A DNA stretch of 64,000 bases from Phocoena phocoena. Taxonomy: Eukaryota; Chordata; Mammalia; Artiodactyla; Phocoenidae. Numbering within the stretch: position 1 is the first letter of the stretch; every line of letters starts with the position of its first letter. The position numbers and the translations under genes were made by a program. Under the pieces are notes generated by a model that saw only the letters and a program-made list of their open reading frames with translations, did not search any database and was not told where the DNA came from. The DNA is taken from positions 29,152,842 to 29,216,841 of the forward strand of contig NC_089232.1 of assembly GCF_963924675.1 (NCBI RefSeq), given 5' to 3'. Shown in pieces: positions 1 through 11,244 of the stretch.

Positions 1-957
1 GAACACAGACCACATTGACAGCATGATTTTTCCATTCATGAATTCTTGGTAAACTAGTGGGTGTCTTTGCGTAATATTTTCAGGAGTAGATTGAAGTAGA
101 TTTTGTACGTATTTATTTACTTGAAAATCTCTATTTTTTAGTGTCACATGAAAATAACAACTTGAAGAGTATAAATTTCTTGGGTCATATCCTTTTTTCC
201 TCCTGGACATTGCTTTGTGGCCAGCCTGATTTTTGTTACTTGGGAATTTACCTCTTTTGCTGCCCACCTATTCATAAGCGTATTTCCTTATCCTTGAAGT
301 TTAACAGATTCCCCAGGATATATATCCAGGTATTAATCTCTTTTCATTAAGTTTGCTAGTTATATGGTGAATCTTTCTACTCTGTATGCTTAGGGCTTTG
401 CACTGCTCAATTTTTTTTTCTGTTAATTTATTTTCCATGCTCTTGTCTTCTTCATAGATTTGAATAATCTATATGTCATCAAAACTTTATATTCACTATT
501 CTTTTCTTTCTGTCCTTTCCTCTGCTTTCAGAGGAAACATCTCCAACCAAATGGTTAAATCTATTGGGTTTTTCTATTTTCAATATTGATTCTACACTTC
601 ACTTTGTAGGGCAGATTGTAGTTTTACTTGCATTTTTATTTCTTTACCATCTCTTGTATCATCGACCTCATTTTAGAATTCCATGAAACTAATACTCTTT
701 CTGTTGTGTTCTGTAATTTTATTTTTCAACTCTTTCCCACATAGAATCTATCATTCCTTGAAATCTATTGAAAAGGTTTATTTCTCTAGTTTACTTTCTT
801 TTTATTATAAACTCCATGTATATTCTGTTAAGTTACCAAATTTTTCCATGTCTTGCATGTTTCTTTTCTTCCTTTTCCTTAAAACTATGTACCTAACTCT
901 GAAAAGAAAGGTCTGTTTGGATCTATTATTTGCTTGTGAACAGGTTGTCACATAATT
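1..957 (-). mobile_element. Possible old L1/HAL1-like fragment, antisense
   Basis: AT- and T-rich sequence with no gene. Around 300-460 the wording (a ccaggatatat motif, then tctcttttcattaa and a run on 'ttttccatgctcttgtcttc') resembles the antisense upstream part of old L1/HAL1 elements. Divergence is high and I see no ends or TSD. The two short ORFs here (69 and 90 aa) are low-complexity and match nothing known to me. It could equally be unique sequence. Confidence 0.3.
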
Positions 958-1086
958 ACCAAAGCATGGTCTGCACACTTCTCATCCAGGAATTGTTAGA
1001 AATGTAGAATCTCTTGCCCTACTCTGGACTTACTTAAACAAGATACTCAGGTGATTGATATATATATTAAAGTTTAAAAAGCACCA
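958..1086 (+). mobile_element. MER5A-like hAT-Charlie fragment
   Basis: The order aagcatggtctgcacac, gttagaaatgtagaatctc, cctactctggacttactt and ctcaggtgattgat follows the MER5A consensus (internal half-elements of a nonautonomous hAT transposon). The terminal 'agtttaaaaagcacc' is a decayed 3' TIR. Both extreme ends are eroded. Confidence 0.7.
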
Positions 1087-1329
1087 GTCTACATTAATGC
1101 TATTAGAATTCATATAATCTCAAGTTTCAGGGATGATTGATAGAAGCATCACCTAGACCCATTTGATTAACTGCTTGATTATTTTTATATAGGGAAGCAA
1201 TCTGTAGTTCTCCTTTTGCTATAAAAATCGGGGGAGAAGCAGGAATCAATAACCTACAGAATACACTACTCTCGTGGGTTTTCCAGGCTCATGTCCTTGT
1301 TGACAACTTTTCACTCAGAGGTAAAGCTG

Positions 1330-1925
1330 TACCCCTTTGCTCTTTCAGCCTCAAACTATGTTGTATTCCTGGTGTAGAAGAGGAAATACTTTTATTTTAT
1401 ACTCTCAGGTTCTGTTTGGGGGCCTACAAATTAAACTGACAAAAGACAGACTAACAGGAGAAAAGGCATTAACTTTTAATATTTTTACATACGTGGAGGC
1501 TTCACAGAAAAGAATGGAAAACCCGAAGAAGCAGCTAGATTCAGTGTCTTATATACCATTTTAACAAAGGGTGATAAGTTGTGGAGAAGTGACTAGATAA
1601 AGGAAAGGGGATTTGGGATCCTAGGGGTGGTGAATTGCGGAACAGTGATTGGAAAATGTATGATAGTTAAGGGTTGTTTAGCAAGGTTTGTTACACAGAC
1701 TCATCCGGTGTCGTATCTGGTCTTCTGGGTGTGGGAGAGGGGGGACACCTTTACAAATGGAAATTAATGTCATCTTTACAAAGGAAAATTTATGCCCTGC
1801 TCTGAGGCTGAAAGTGAGAGGGCAGAGTGTTCTTCCTGTGTAAGCTGTTTCTCATTTGCCTTCAGCTCAAAACAATCCTAAATAATACTAAAGTGGCATA
1901 TTTTGGAGTGGCATGTTCTGATCCG
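1330..1925. mobile_element. Putative old LTR-type element
   Basis: A stretch of higher complexity with phrases such as 'actaaagtggcatattttgg' and 'tggcatgttctgatcc' that recall eutherian ERV LTRs. I cannot name the family, see no clear TG...CA ends and find no TSD. A 75-aa ORF inside (1337-1564) has no recognisable domain. Confidence 0.35.
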
Positions 1926-2469
1926 CTTCATTGGGAATCATAGTCTTGAAATGCCCTTGTCCATGCTTTAAGGCCGTATCCATGCTTTGAATATTGTGAA
2001 TTCTTCCTGACAAATAAGTGTCTTAGTTTCTAATCAGGTTGAAACTTGTCATCACTTACTGTAGTTTCATGAGAATTTTAACGTGAAGCTGAGGAAGGGC
2101 AAATAGGGCATTGTCAACATTCCCATCATTGTCTGAGGAATCCTCACTATAAAAATGCAGGAGCCAGATGGCCATATTTGAGAATGCTGTATGAAGAATT
2201 CCTCACTGATGGAAGATTGCATGGGTGACTTGGAGGTATCCTCCCACCCAAACGTATTATCATTTGGTGGTCCTTTTGTTGCATGTAGTCCAGTTTATAT
2301 ACCTCTCTCTAACATGGAATCAAGTGAAAATGTGTAAATGCATACGTCTTACAGTGTTTAACTATAAATACTGTTTTACTTTAAGATTTTGACCTTCTTA
2401 GAGAGATTGGGCTCAGTCCTTTTTTAATCATTTAAAGTGTTGAATCATTTCTAGTATTTAGTTTATAAT
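1926..2469. other. No recognised feature
   Basis: AT-rich unique-looking sequence. No ORF, RNA gene or repeat recognised. Confidence 0.5.
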
Positions 2470-2604
2470 TTACACACATTACCTTAATGTATATCTCCAT
2501 GTTACTCTTTTGAGTCACATTTTACAATTAAACTAAAATGTGGCCAAAGAGATTAAGCAATTTGTTTAACATAATTTAGCTGATAATTGCAGAACCACAG
2601 CTAC
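2470..2604 (-). mobile_element. MIR SINE fragment (antisense)
   Basis: Degenerate core: ttttacaattaaactaaaatg, agagattaagcaatttg and a trailing agctgataa correspond to the antisense MIR 'ttttacagatgaggaaactg ... agaggttaagtaacttg ... agctagtaa'. Divergence is high. Confidence 0.45.
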
Positions 2605-2785
2605 CTACTGGCTGTGTAACCTTCTCAAATGACTAACCTCTTTATTTTTCAATTTCCTCATTTATAAAAAGGGCATTGTACCTTACTGCAAATAGTTCTT
2701 GTGAGGATTGAGCATGTCAGTGTATGTCAAAGCGTCTAGCATAGTGTCTGGTAAATAGTAAAGGTTCATTAACTGTTTATTTTTT
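2605..2785 (+). mobile_element. MIR SINE
   Basis: Sense MIR core and 3' end: ctggctgtgtaaccttctc, caatttcctcatttataaaa, ttgtgaggattgagcatg, gtctagcatagtgtctgg and taaatagtaaaggttcatt follow the consensus in order. No TSD is visible, as expected for this age. Confidence 0.75.
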
Positions 2786-3002
2786 CCCTTTTCTGCAGTT
2801 GTGGTTTCCCAGGCACACTTTGTGCCTTTCTGGTTTCATGTCTCTACTCTCTCTTCTCTCTTTGCCACTAATCTCAATCCATTGAAAAGGCATCCATTTA
2901 ATTTAGACTAAGGAAATAATCACACAACTGCACAAAGCTGTATGTACCAAGAAGTTTGTCACAGTATTGTTTATAATGACAAACATTTGGAGTAATTTGA
3001 TT

Positions 3003-3030
3003 AAATTTTAATTTAGTTAAATTAAAATTT
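3003..3030. repeat. AT-rich palindrome, 13-bp perfect arms
   Basis: Arm aaattttaattta at 3003-3015, two-base centre gt, then its exact reverse complement at 3018-3030. A second, imperfect hairpin (attaaatccaa / ttggattaaat) follows at about 3037-3060. The cluster sits inside an L1M 3' end where the consensus has no such sequence. Confidence 0.9.
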
Positions 3031-3129
3031 GATTTATTAAATCCAAGTTTGGATTAAATTATTGAATCAAAATTTGATTTCTTTAATCTGATTAAATAAA
3101 TTATGATACATATATACCATATGGTATGG

Positions 3130-3222
3130 CATGGTACATACCTCAGATGTAATGATTAAGTGGGTTGATATTTATAAAGCACTTAGAACAGTGTCTAGTA
3201 CATAGTAATCACTATGCTTTTA
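3130..3222 (+). mobile_element. MIR 3' end nested in L1M
   Basis: 'atttataaagcacttagaac', 'agtgtctagtacatagtaa' and 'tcactatg' are the MIR 3' half. L1M wording resumes on both sides (attatgatacat on the left, gcacttgttaaaaatga on the right), so the MIR interrupts the L1. Confidence 0.65.
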
Positions 3223-3440
3223 TAAAATGGTAAATTCAAATCACAGAATGTGATGCACTTGTTAAAAATGATTTTTTTAAATCTACTTTTATTTATTTTC
3301 TAATTGGTCACAATATATTGTTAAGACAGAAAATAGGTCATAACACAATTATCTGTGATGTCACTTTAAAAGGTCTGGAGAGATATATTAAAAATATTTG
3401 TTAAAAAAAGTGCAGAGCCATATATACAGCCTGATTTTTC

Positions 3441-3792
3441 TAACGCCCGGCTTCCTTGGCAATAAGTCAGAATTGGGTTATATATGACCTTGGGAGATTT
3501 ATTTAATGGTGATGAGTTTTAAGGATTTTACCTCAGCTCCTCGTCCATGTGGCTGTCAAAGTAGATTCTTATGGGCCTTGTTTTTATTCTGATTGAGTAA
3601 GAGTGATGAGATTCTAGAGCCCAAACTGATTAGGCTTGCTTACTTGGAATTAAGGAGCCTTGGGGTTAGAGGACAAGTGGCAACTTGCTTAACTCACCTT
3701 AGGTGGGGGTGTTCAGATATAACTAACAGATTTCCTTAAAGGGGAAACTGTCAGAATCTCCTTTCTATGAGAATGCTATCTGGGGAGACTAA
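3441..3792. other. No recognised feature
   Basis: About 350 bp of mixed-composition DNA. No ORF of note and no recognised repeat. Confidence 0.5.
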
Positions 3793-3895
3793 TTCCAGTT
3801 ATCCCTCGTGGGGTTGTTGTGAGGATTAAATGAATTAATATATTTAAAGCACTTAGAAGAATACCTAGCATATAGTAAGCACTATATACATTTCT
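3793..3895 (+). mobile_element. MIR SINE 3' half
   Basis: 'ggggttgttgtgaggattaa', 'atgaattaatatatttaaag' and 'cacttagaagaatacctagc' match the MIR 3' half closely, ending in atagtaagcactata. Confidence 0.8.
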
Positions 3896-4029
3896 TGATG
3901 CTTGTGTGGTTTTCTGAGCCATGCAGTATTTAAATGGAGCAGAAGTTTTAGTGAAGGATCTGTCACCCTATGACTACTGTCATTCAACCGAAAGACAGGG
4001 AGAAATGATGGCTTTTTCTCCGAATTTTT

Positions 4030-4236
4030 TTTTTTTTTTTTTTGCCGTACGCGGGCCTCTCACTGTTGTGGCCTCTCCCGTCGCGGAGCACAGGCTCCGG
4101 ATGCGCAGGCTCAGCGGCCATGGCTCACGGGCCCAGCTGCTCCGCGGCATGTGGGATCTTCCCGGACTGGCACACAAACCGGTGTCCCCTGCATTGACAG
4201 GCAGACTCTCAACCACTGCACCACCAGGGAAGCCCA
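4030..4236 (-). mobile_element. CHR-type tRNA-derived SINE
   Basis: Reverse-complement CHR SINE. The poly-T (A-tail) is on the left, then the GC-rich body, and the tRNA-like head ends at gggaagccc. Probable TSD: tctccgaattttt at 4017-4029 versus tctcagcattttt at 4237-4249, two mismatches. ORFs of 143 and 106 aa over this segment are translations of the SINE body and are not genes. Confidence 0.93.
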
Positions 4237-4264
4237 TCTCAGCATTTTTGACTAAATATAAATA

Positions 4265-4286
4265 TGTATATATATATATATATTTG
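4265..4286. repeat. (TA)n microsatellite
   Basis: Uninterrupted TA dinucleotides about 30 bp beyond the tRNA-head end of the preceding SINE. Confidence 0.9.
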
Positions 4287-4499
4287 AAAGGAGGAAACAA
4301 AGGTGTCCTTATTAACAGAGTATATCATCAGCAGCCTAAACATATCAAGTGAATTGATTGAAAAATAATATGCTAATAAAAAATGGTGAGCAAGATGGTC
4401 AGACATAAAATTAATATACTAAGACAAATAGCTTTCTTATATAATGGAAAATACCAGTAGAGGGGAAAAAAGTCCCATTTATAATAAGAACAGAATCCA

Positions 4500-4608
4500 G
4501 GGAATATGGGGATATATGTATACATACAGCTGATTCACTTTGTTGTACAGCAGAAACTAACACAACCCTGTAAAGCAATTATACTCCAATAAATATATAT
4601 TTTTAAAA
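4500..4608 (+). mobile_element. Young 5'-truncated L1, 3' UTR tail only
   Basis: About 110 bp of the cetartiodactyl L1 3' UTR (gctgattcactttgttgtac, gcaattatactccaataaa) with an A-rich end. It is flanked by an 11-bp TSD, aacagaatcca, at 4489-4499 and 4609-4619. A very short target-primed insertion into the old L1M. Confidence 0.92.
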
Positions 4609-4924
4609 AACAGAATCCATAAAAATCCTGAGGAATAAACCTAATTAGAAATGTACAGCGTCTGTAGGGAAAATATTATAAAACTTTGCTGAAGGAAAAA
4701 AAAGAAGAGATGGAGAGACACAGCATGTTCCTGGATTGGAAGATCTAGGAATTTTGTCAATATTTTTGTCAGTACTTTCCCCTTGAAACTAATCAGGAGA
4801 TAGTTTTAGAGGAATATTAAGGAAAGACCCTGTGGAATTTTTTTATGAAAATTGATAGACTGATTCTCAACCTTATCCTGAAGGTAAAATGTGTGAGAAT
4901 AGCCAAAAAATTTGGAATAATAGC

Positions 4925-5160
4925 TTATCATATTTGAATTCTTACTATGTGTTAGGTACTGATCTAAGTACTTCACATATCTCTCCTTTTTTAATCCTAC
5001 TAGTAATAAAATGTAGGAACTATTAGTATCACCATTTTTCAGATCATATCTACTAGAAAAGTACAGAGAGATTGAGTAATTTGCCCAAGGGCACCCAACT
5101 AGTAAATGACAGAGCTGAGATTTCAATTGTCTGATTCTAGCCCCTGTTCAACCACTACAC
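4925..5160 (-). mobile_element. MIR SINE nested in L1M
   Basis: Near full-length antisense MIR: 'ttcttactatgtgttaggta', 'ctgatctaagtacttcacat', 'gagattgagtaatttgccca' and 'agtaaatgacagagctgaga', ending in ccactacactactgct. L1M wording flanks it on both sides. Confidence 0.88.
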
Positions 5161-5978
5161 TACTGCTTGTATACTAAGGGAATAGTTTCATCACTAGATA
5201 TCAAAACATCATATAAAGCTATAAATTAAAAATTATGATTTTGTGCAAGAATAAAGTTAGCACAATAGAATAAATTAGGTCCATGGGAATTTAACTTATT
5301 TATGATAAAGGGGCAATTTAAAATCAATCAGAAAAATGTTGGTAAGTGGTACTAAGACAACTCACTATCTCTTTGGGGAAAACCTTAAGTTAAATCCCTG
5401 CTTCATACCATTCCCCAAAATAAATCCCAAATGTATTAAAGACCTAAACATAAAAGGTATTTAAGAAAATTGGGAGAATATTTTTATATGCTGAAGGTGG
5501 GAAAAGACTTTCTAACTGAAATACAAAATCTAAAGCCATAAAATAAAAGATTGACAAGATTTAAGACTAATATGGCAGAAGACAGTGTAAACAAAGTTCA
5601 ATCACAATCTGAGAGAATAATGGCAATATCTATAATGAAACAATGATTAATATCCAGATAAAACTCTGTGGACTCAATTAGAAAAAAATGCTAACAACCT
5701 AGTAAAAATGATCAAAGGATAATCAACAGGCAGTACTTAAAATAGGAACTAAAAGTCCCCCGACCCCAAATGAAGATACTTACCTTCATTATTAATGGAA
5801 ACTAAATAATAATGAAGTATCATTTTTTGATTATCAGATTAGAAAAGAAATTTTAATTTATAATATCTAGCATTTCAGAAAGGAGTGAAGAAACTGATAC
5901 TATTTGAAGTTGTAAATTAGGGTATAAATTGGTGCAGAATGTTTGAGAACAGTTTTGGAAGTAACTATCAGTATTTTA

Positions 5979-6363
5979 TTTCATCTTATTTTTTTAAACA
6001 CTTTTCAATCTCCCTTTTTTAAAAATTTTATTTAATTAACTTATTTTTTTTTGGCTGCGCTGGGTCTTAGTTGCAGCCCTCGGGATCTTCGTTAAGGCCC
6101 GCGGGATCTTTCGTTGTGGCAGGCAGGCTTCTCTCTAGCTGTGGTGTGGCAGCTTCTCTAGTTGTGCCAGACAGGCTCCAGAGCGCGTGGGCTCTGTAGT
6201 TTGCGGCACGCAGGCTCTCTGGTTGAGGTGCACGAGTTCAAAAGTTGTGGTGCACGGGCTTAGTAGCCCCGTGGCATGTGGGATCTTAGTTCCCTGACCA
6301 GGGATGGAACCTGCATCCCCTGCATTGCAAGGTGGATTCTTTATCGCTGGACCACCAAGTCCC
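5979..6363 (-). mobile_element. Long CHR-type SINE
   Basis: Long form: a degenerate T-rich tail on the left, 'ttggctgcgctgggtcttag', internal gttgtggtgcacgggctt-type repeats, and the tRNA-like head at right (ccctgaccagggatggaacc). Exact 16-bp TSD aactatcagtatttta at 5963-5978 and 6364-6379. The tail has decayed over about 70 bp, so it is older than the short copies. Confidence 0.93.
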
Positions 6364-6720
6364 AACTATCAGTATTTTAAATTACACCTTCCATTTGGTC
6401 TCTAGTAATTTTACCTCTAAGAATCTATTCTAAAGAGATACTGTCATGTATCAAGAATATAAATATAAATTATTCATTAAGGTATTCTGTGTAAGAGTGA
6501 GAAATTAGAACAAATATCCATTAGTAGGAGAATGGTTAAATTATGAGCCATTTCTAATTGGGTTATTATATATCCCTTGAAAAAGTTGAAGCAGTCATAT
6601 ATATACTGGCATGAAAAGATCTCCAAGACATAACCAAGTTTAAAAACATAAGTCACCAAACAATACTTAGAGTAAAATCCCATCTACACCTAAAAATCTG
6701 TTTATATTATGCATATTTAT

Positions 6721-7217
6721 ATTTGTTAACAGTTAAATTATCCTTTCCTCTTGAGGAAGGGAGAAAAGGGAGAATTTCAACTTTTACTTGTTATCCTTCT
6801 TTAAACTTCGGAGAATTTGTTCACATATTCCTTGCATACTTTTTCAAAATGCAATTAAGTATAGAGGATAAATTTAGAGGTGGAAAATTTCTGTAGAATA
6901 ATTTTGTTCATCTCTTTTCTTTCTTTTTTCTGCAGGTGTATTCTCTGTAGAATAGTACAAAAAGAGCAGTCTTTCACATGACTGCAAACCGTGTTCCTCA
7001 GGGAATTTAGTTCACAAGTAGAAACTTAGGAAAAAACTTAGGAAAAATAAACATTCTGTTTATCCTGCCTTTTCTTTTGCCTAATTTCATCCCATTACAC
7101 CTAGTTAAAGTCTGTTGAGATGTTTTACTCTTCTCTCCTCCTTGACAGTCACGTTTTAAATACCTGGAGAATCGTCATACGATCATGTCATTTCTATTTC
7201 CATTTTAAAAGCATCAC
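6721..7217. other. No recognised feature
   Basis: AT-rich, no recognised repeat. A pyrimidine run followed by 'tctgcag' at about 6910-6936 looks like a 3' splice site, but no exon-like ORF follows. Confidence 0.5.
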
Positions 7218-7232
7218 TGTACACGTATCTTT

Positions 7233-8634
7233 TTTTTTAATTTTGAATTTTACTTATTTATTTTCTATACAGCAGGTTCTTATTAGTTAATCTATTTTAT
7301 ACATATTAGTGTATACATGTCAATCCCAATCTCCCAATTCGTCCCACCCTACCCTCCCCGCCACCTTCCCCCCTTGGTGTCCATACGTTTGTTCTCTACA
7401 TCTGTGTCTCTATTTCTGCCTTGCAAATCAGTTCATATGTACCATTTTTCTAGATTCCACATATATGCATTAATATACGATATTTGTTTCTCTCCTTCTG
7501 ACTTACTTCACTCTGTATGACAGTCTCTAGGTCCGTCCACGTCTCTACAAATGACCCAATTTCGTTCCTTTTTATGGCTGAGTAATATTCCATTGTATAT
7601 ATGTACCACATCTTCTTTATCCGTTCATCTGTCGATGGGCATTTAGGTTGCTTCCATGACCTTGCTATTGTAAATAGTGCTTCAGTGAACATTGGGGTGC
7701 ATGTGTCTTTTTGAATTATGTTTTTTTCTGGGTATATTCCCAGTAGTGGGATTGCTGGGTCATATGGTAATTCTATTTTTGTTTTTTTAAGGAACCTACA
7801 TGCTGTTATCCATAGTGGCTGTATCAATTTATGTTCCTACCAACAGTGCAAGAGGGTTCCTTTTCTCTACACCCTCTCCAGCATTTGTTGTTTGTAGATT
7901 TTCTGATGATGCCCATTCTAACCGGCGTGAGGTGATACCTCATTGTCATTTTGATTTGCATTTCTCTAATAATTAGTGATGTTGAGCATCTTTTCATGTG
8001 CCTCTTGACCATTTGTATGTCTTCTTTGGAGAAATGTCTATTTAGGTCTTCTGCCCATTTCTTGATTGGGTTGTTTGTTTTTTTAATTATGAGCTGTTTA
8101 TATATTTTGGAGATTAATTCTTTGTCCATTGATTCATTTGCAAAATATCTTCTCCCATTCTGAGGGTTGTCTTTTCGTCTTGTTTGTAGTTTCCTTTGCT
8201 GTGCAAAAGCTTTGAAGTTTCATTAGGTCCCATTTGTTTATTTTTGTTTTTATTTCCATTACTCTAGGAGGTGGATCAAAAAAGATCTTGCTGTGATTTA
8301 TGTCAAAGATTGTTCTTCCTCTGTTTTCCTCTAAGAGTTTTATAGTGTCCGGTCTTACATTTAGGTCTCTTATCCATTTTGAGTTTATTTTTGTGTATGG
8401 TGTTAAGGAGTGTTCTAATTTCATTCTTTTACATGTAGCTGTCCAGTTTTCCCAGCACCACTTACTGAAGAGACTGTCTTTTCTCCATTGTATATCCTTG
8501 CCTCCTCTGTCATAGATTAGTTGACCATAGGTGTGTGGGTTTATCTCTGGGCTTTCTATCTTGTTCCATTGATCTATATTTCTGTTTTTGTGCCAGTACC
8601 ATATTGTCTTGATTACTGTAGCTTTGTAGTATAG
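7233..8634 (-). mobile_element. 5'-truncated young L1 (1.4 kb)
   Basis: Antisense L1. Left end is poly-T and 3' UTR (ctatacagcaggttcttatt), then the C-terminal third of ORF2 up to about 8634. TSD tgtacacgtatcttt at 7218-7232 versus tgtacacatatcttt at 8635-8649, one mismatch. The ORF2 frame is broken, so the copy is dead. Confidence 0.93.
7450..8634 (-). pseudogene. L1 ORF2 C-terminal remnant
   Basis: Minus-strand reading gives the C-terminal part of the L1 ORF2 protein (endonuclease/reverse transcriptase), downstream of the reverse transcriptase core. Recognisable segments are [34 protein letters not shown] and YTMEYYSAIKRNEI. Frame changes near 8130 and 7825 split it into three pieces. The 203-aa ORF at 8134-8745 is the largest piece plus read-through into unique flank. 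It is not functional. Confidence 0.88.
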
Positions 8635-8650
8635 TGTACACATATCTTTT

Positions 8651-9124
8651 ATCATGAAATACCTAGAACACTTTTTGGGAACAGACAAAATAGGTAAATA
8701 ACCATAATAAATCATGATATCTTCATCTATCTGAGGGGCCCTCAATAGACTGAATGAATCATCTTTAAATATTTAGGGGACTCTCTTGAACTCCCCTTCT
8801 TCCCTGTCCATGTGTGCTATAAAGAGAACAGTGGTATTGTTATTAGGAAGGTCAAGGAAATTTGACCTTATGGTTTTGGCAACTCAGAAAGCTTTTCCAC
8901 TGGAAAAATCTGAAAGACACATGTTTCTTCTCCCCCAAGCATATCAAGGTATCATTTCAGCTAGCTCAAGCTATATTACATTAGAAACTTCCTGTTTTAT
9001 ATTAGAAACTGCCAGAATGAATATAATCTTATATTCAGCACTTCAGTAGTACATACTCATTTATTCTGAAGGAAATATATTTTATTTAATATATTTTTAT
9101 TTAATATCATGTAAAATTGAGACA
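8651..9124. other. No recognised feature
   Basis: AT-rich sequence. An 87-aa ORF at 8786-9049 has no domain I recognise and no coding signature. A short AT tandem (tattttatttaata, two copies) lies near 9070. Confidence 0.5.
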
Positions 9125-9270
9125 TACATGTTCAGGATTCTGTTATGATTCTCTTTCTGTGTACCCTTGGACAAACCCATAACTACTCTTATCCTTCAGT
9201 TCTTCATCTTTAAGAGGATATCTTTGTATTTACTTTACAGAGAAATTATGAAGCATAATTCTTACTGCAA
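9125..9270 (+). mobile_element. Probable MIR fragment
   Basis: 'tgtgtacccttggacaaacc', 'ttcagttcttcatctttaag' and 'agagaaattatgaagcat' match the sense MIR core order at low similarity. Confidence 0.45.
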
Positions 9271-9724
9271 AGACTCCTTATAAAGATTTAATTTCTACCT
9301 TCTCCTTTATACAATATCTTTCACTATATTCTAGAAAAAATACATACTGTAAGTCTGCTTTTCTCTTCTTAATTTGTTTTATATTCAGGCATCTAATCTT
9401 TTAAAATAAATATACTAGAAGTGACTTCACAATGTCATCTGCTCTAACAATTGGGTAAGCAGATGCTTCAAGAACCCAGGACAGTCATCTTTTCTCTTTT
9501 TGAAAAACCTGGGAAGATGAAAACTTCACATCTTTCCTTTTTCAGTCATTTAGCATGAGACCCCTGAGCTTGAGGAAGTAGTTCTTTAAGCCCTGTCCCA
9601 GTTCTTACTGTTTTAATAAACACTTACTGTGGTGCTCCTTGACCATAGAGAACAGCTCAGTATCTACTCGTATGAACACTCCTTAGACTTAATGGACAAT
9701 TCTAACTTACCCCTTAATCATTTC
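9271..9724. other. No recognised feature
   Basis: About 450 bp between the MIR-like segment and the MLT1 LTR. AT-rich, no ORF of note. Confidence 0.5.
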
Positions 9725-10180
9725 TGTTAGTTATCTTCTGCTGCATAACAAATTACTCCAAACTTAGTGACATGAAATAACACTTTTGTCCTACAGTTTC
9801 TGGGGGTCAGGAATGAGTGTGGCTTATCTGGGTTCTCTGGCTCAGGATCTCCCACAAAGCTGCAGTCATTTCAAAGCTCTGTTGGGAAAGATTTACTTCC
9901 TTGCTTACTTAGTAGTTGGCTATTGGAGGATCCATTTCCTTATAGGTTGTTGGACTGAGACCTCAGTTCCTCAAGAGCTGTTGGCCACAGACCTTCTTTA
10001 GTTCCTTATCACATGATCCTCTCCCTAGAGCATCTCACAGCATGGCAGCTTGCTTCATTAGAGCAAGCAAGTGAATGGGTAAGGGAGTATGATAGCAAGA
10101 CGGAAGTCAGTCTTTTGGAACCTAATCACAGAATCCCCTCACTTTTCCCATATTCTACTTTTTTATTCTAGTCTGGGTTT
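9725..10180 (+). mobile_element. MLT1-type MaLR LTR
   Basis: Starts tgttagttatcttctgctgc, then 'cataacaaattactccaaac', 'gtttctgggggtcaggaatg', 'gcatctcacagcatggcagc', 'agcaagcaagtgaatgggta' and 'cttttcccatattctac'. This is the order of the J-like MLT1 (ERVL-MaLR) LTRs. No internal retroviral sequence adjoins it, so it is a solo LTR, with the 3' end eroded. The 71-aa ORF inside is incidental. Confidence 0.78.
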
Positions 10181-11244
10181 AAGGAAGTACTAATAACCTA
10201 CCTGCTGACATGACCAGACACATGACAGCAAATATCCAGTTGTTTCTTATCAAAAACAAAAAATTTCACCTCTAGCTGCTATAGAGATTTAAGAACTATA
10301 CCAATCTGTAGTCAGCCAAATTCACACCTAGGGCCAGGATTCAAACTAGGGATTGATTCAGCAAATCACCTGGCAGAACCTTGATACCAAATATTCCTCA
10401 TGTCTTCCTCTTTCCTCTAGACCTAAAAGGTTGGATAAAAGATAAACCGAGGCACACGTGTCTGAAAAGTAATACAGAAACTCATGTAGATGATGAAACA
10501 TCTTCACTTTCAAACGAGATCAATACACGTTGAAAGCTAGGCTTATTTCTCTCCTACAGAAAGTTGTCACCTGTAATGACCACCCGTAATGAACCAGGCA
10601 GTAACCAGGCAGTCCTGGAGCACTGTTACCATTGGAAGATGTACATATGAAACAAGAAAGCAAATCAGATCAGTTTTGGTAAGGAAGGGGGCTTCTTGAG
10701 GAATAAAGCAAGGGAATCTCTTTCTCTCTCGGTCATCCTGAAGTTTACCTATCTTAGAAAATTAGGGTGGCGGTTTATTAGGTGGGAGGGAATGGTTTTC
10801 ACTGTCTATGAGAAAAGAGCTTCTGCAGTCTCATGGTAACTTTATTCCAGTATTTTCAACCCTTCACTTGAAACCTGTTTCTTGTTATTCTGGCCTTGAT
10901 TGAGCTCACAAGCCATTCAAAACTATTATTGCTTTAATTTTGGATCACAATTGGAAATGGACACACATACCACTGTATATACCTAAACAGGTACATACAC
11001 TTAGGGAATTTTCCTCTCATCCTTTCTTCTCAAGGTTCAATTCTCCCCAACTTCATTAGCCTTTCCTAGAATCTGTGTTCTGTCTCTTAAACCTTGTGGC
11101 TTAAGGCATTCTTTGAATTTTTAGTGTAGTTTTTTTCTACCTCTGTGGTTCTGACAGCCTTAATTTCAGGTAGTTTTACAGATATTTCATATACAAGTTA
11201 GTTTTGTTTTTTGTTTGCAATCCATTTTATCCAGTCTCTCACTC
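10181..11244. other. No recognised feature
   Basis: About 1.06 kb with no recognised repeat and no ORF over 60 aa. The sub-region 10430-10680 is of balanced composition and contains a short near-tandem duplication (aaccaggcagtaaccaggcag). Confidence 0.5.

Larger units (their letters stand above)
2900..3440 (+). mobile_element. Old L1M 3' end, interrupted
   Basis: Starts with ctaaggaaataatcacaca and continues with the L1M ORF2 3'-terminal wording (cacaaagctgtatgtacc, tattgtttataatgac, aaattatgatacat, then gttaaaaatga and caatatattgttaag). It is split by a MIR at 3130-3222 and has been locally rewritten by AT-rich palindromic sequence at 2996-3110. Confidence 0.65.
4340..6720 (+). mobile_element. 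Old L1M, 3' part of ORF2 to near 3' end
   Basis: Decayed sense L1. Visible landmarks in order: 'aggaataaacctaattag', 'tgttcctggattggaagatc', 'gtattaaagacctaaacat', 'aaaaaatgctaacaacctag' and 'ataaattggtgcagaatg', then at 6400-6680 the terminal ORF2 wording (aagaatctattctaaagaga, ccattagtaggagaatgg). It is interrupted by a young L1 tail (4500-4608), a MIR (4925-5160) and a long CHR SINE (5979-6363). No intact reading frame remains. Confidence 0.8.

Noticed and set aside
3921..4352. 143-aa ORF
   Set aside because: Its middle is the CHR SINE body and it includes a poly-F run from the SINE tail.
6902..6936. Polypyrimidine plus CAG, splice-acceptor-like
   Set aside because: No open exon-like frame, branch point or donor follows; such motifs are common by chance in T-rich DNA.
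8134..8745. 203-aa ORF, the longest in the window
   Set aside because: It translates the antisense L1 ORF2 C-terminal region plus unique flank; it is a piece of a frame-broken retroposon.
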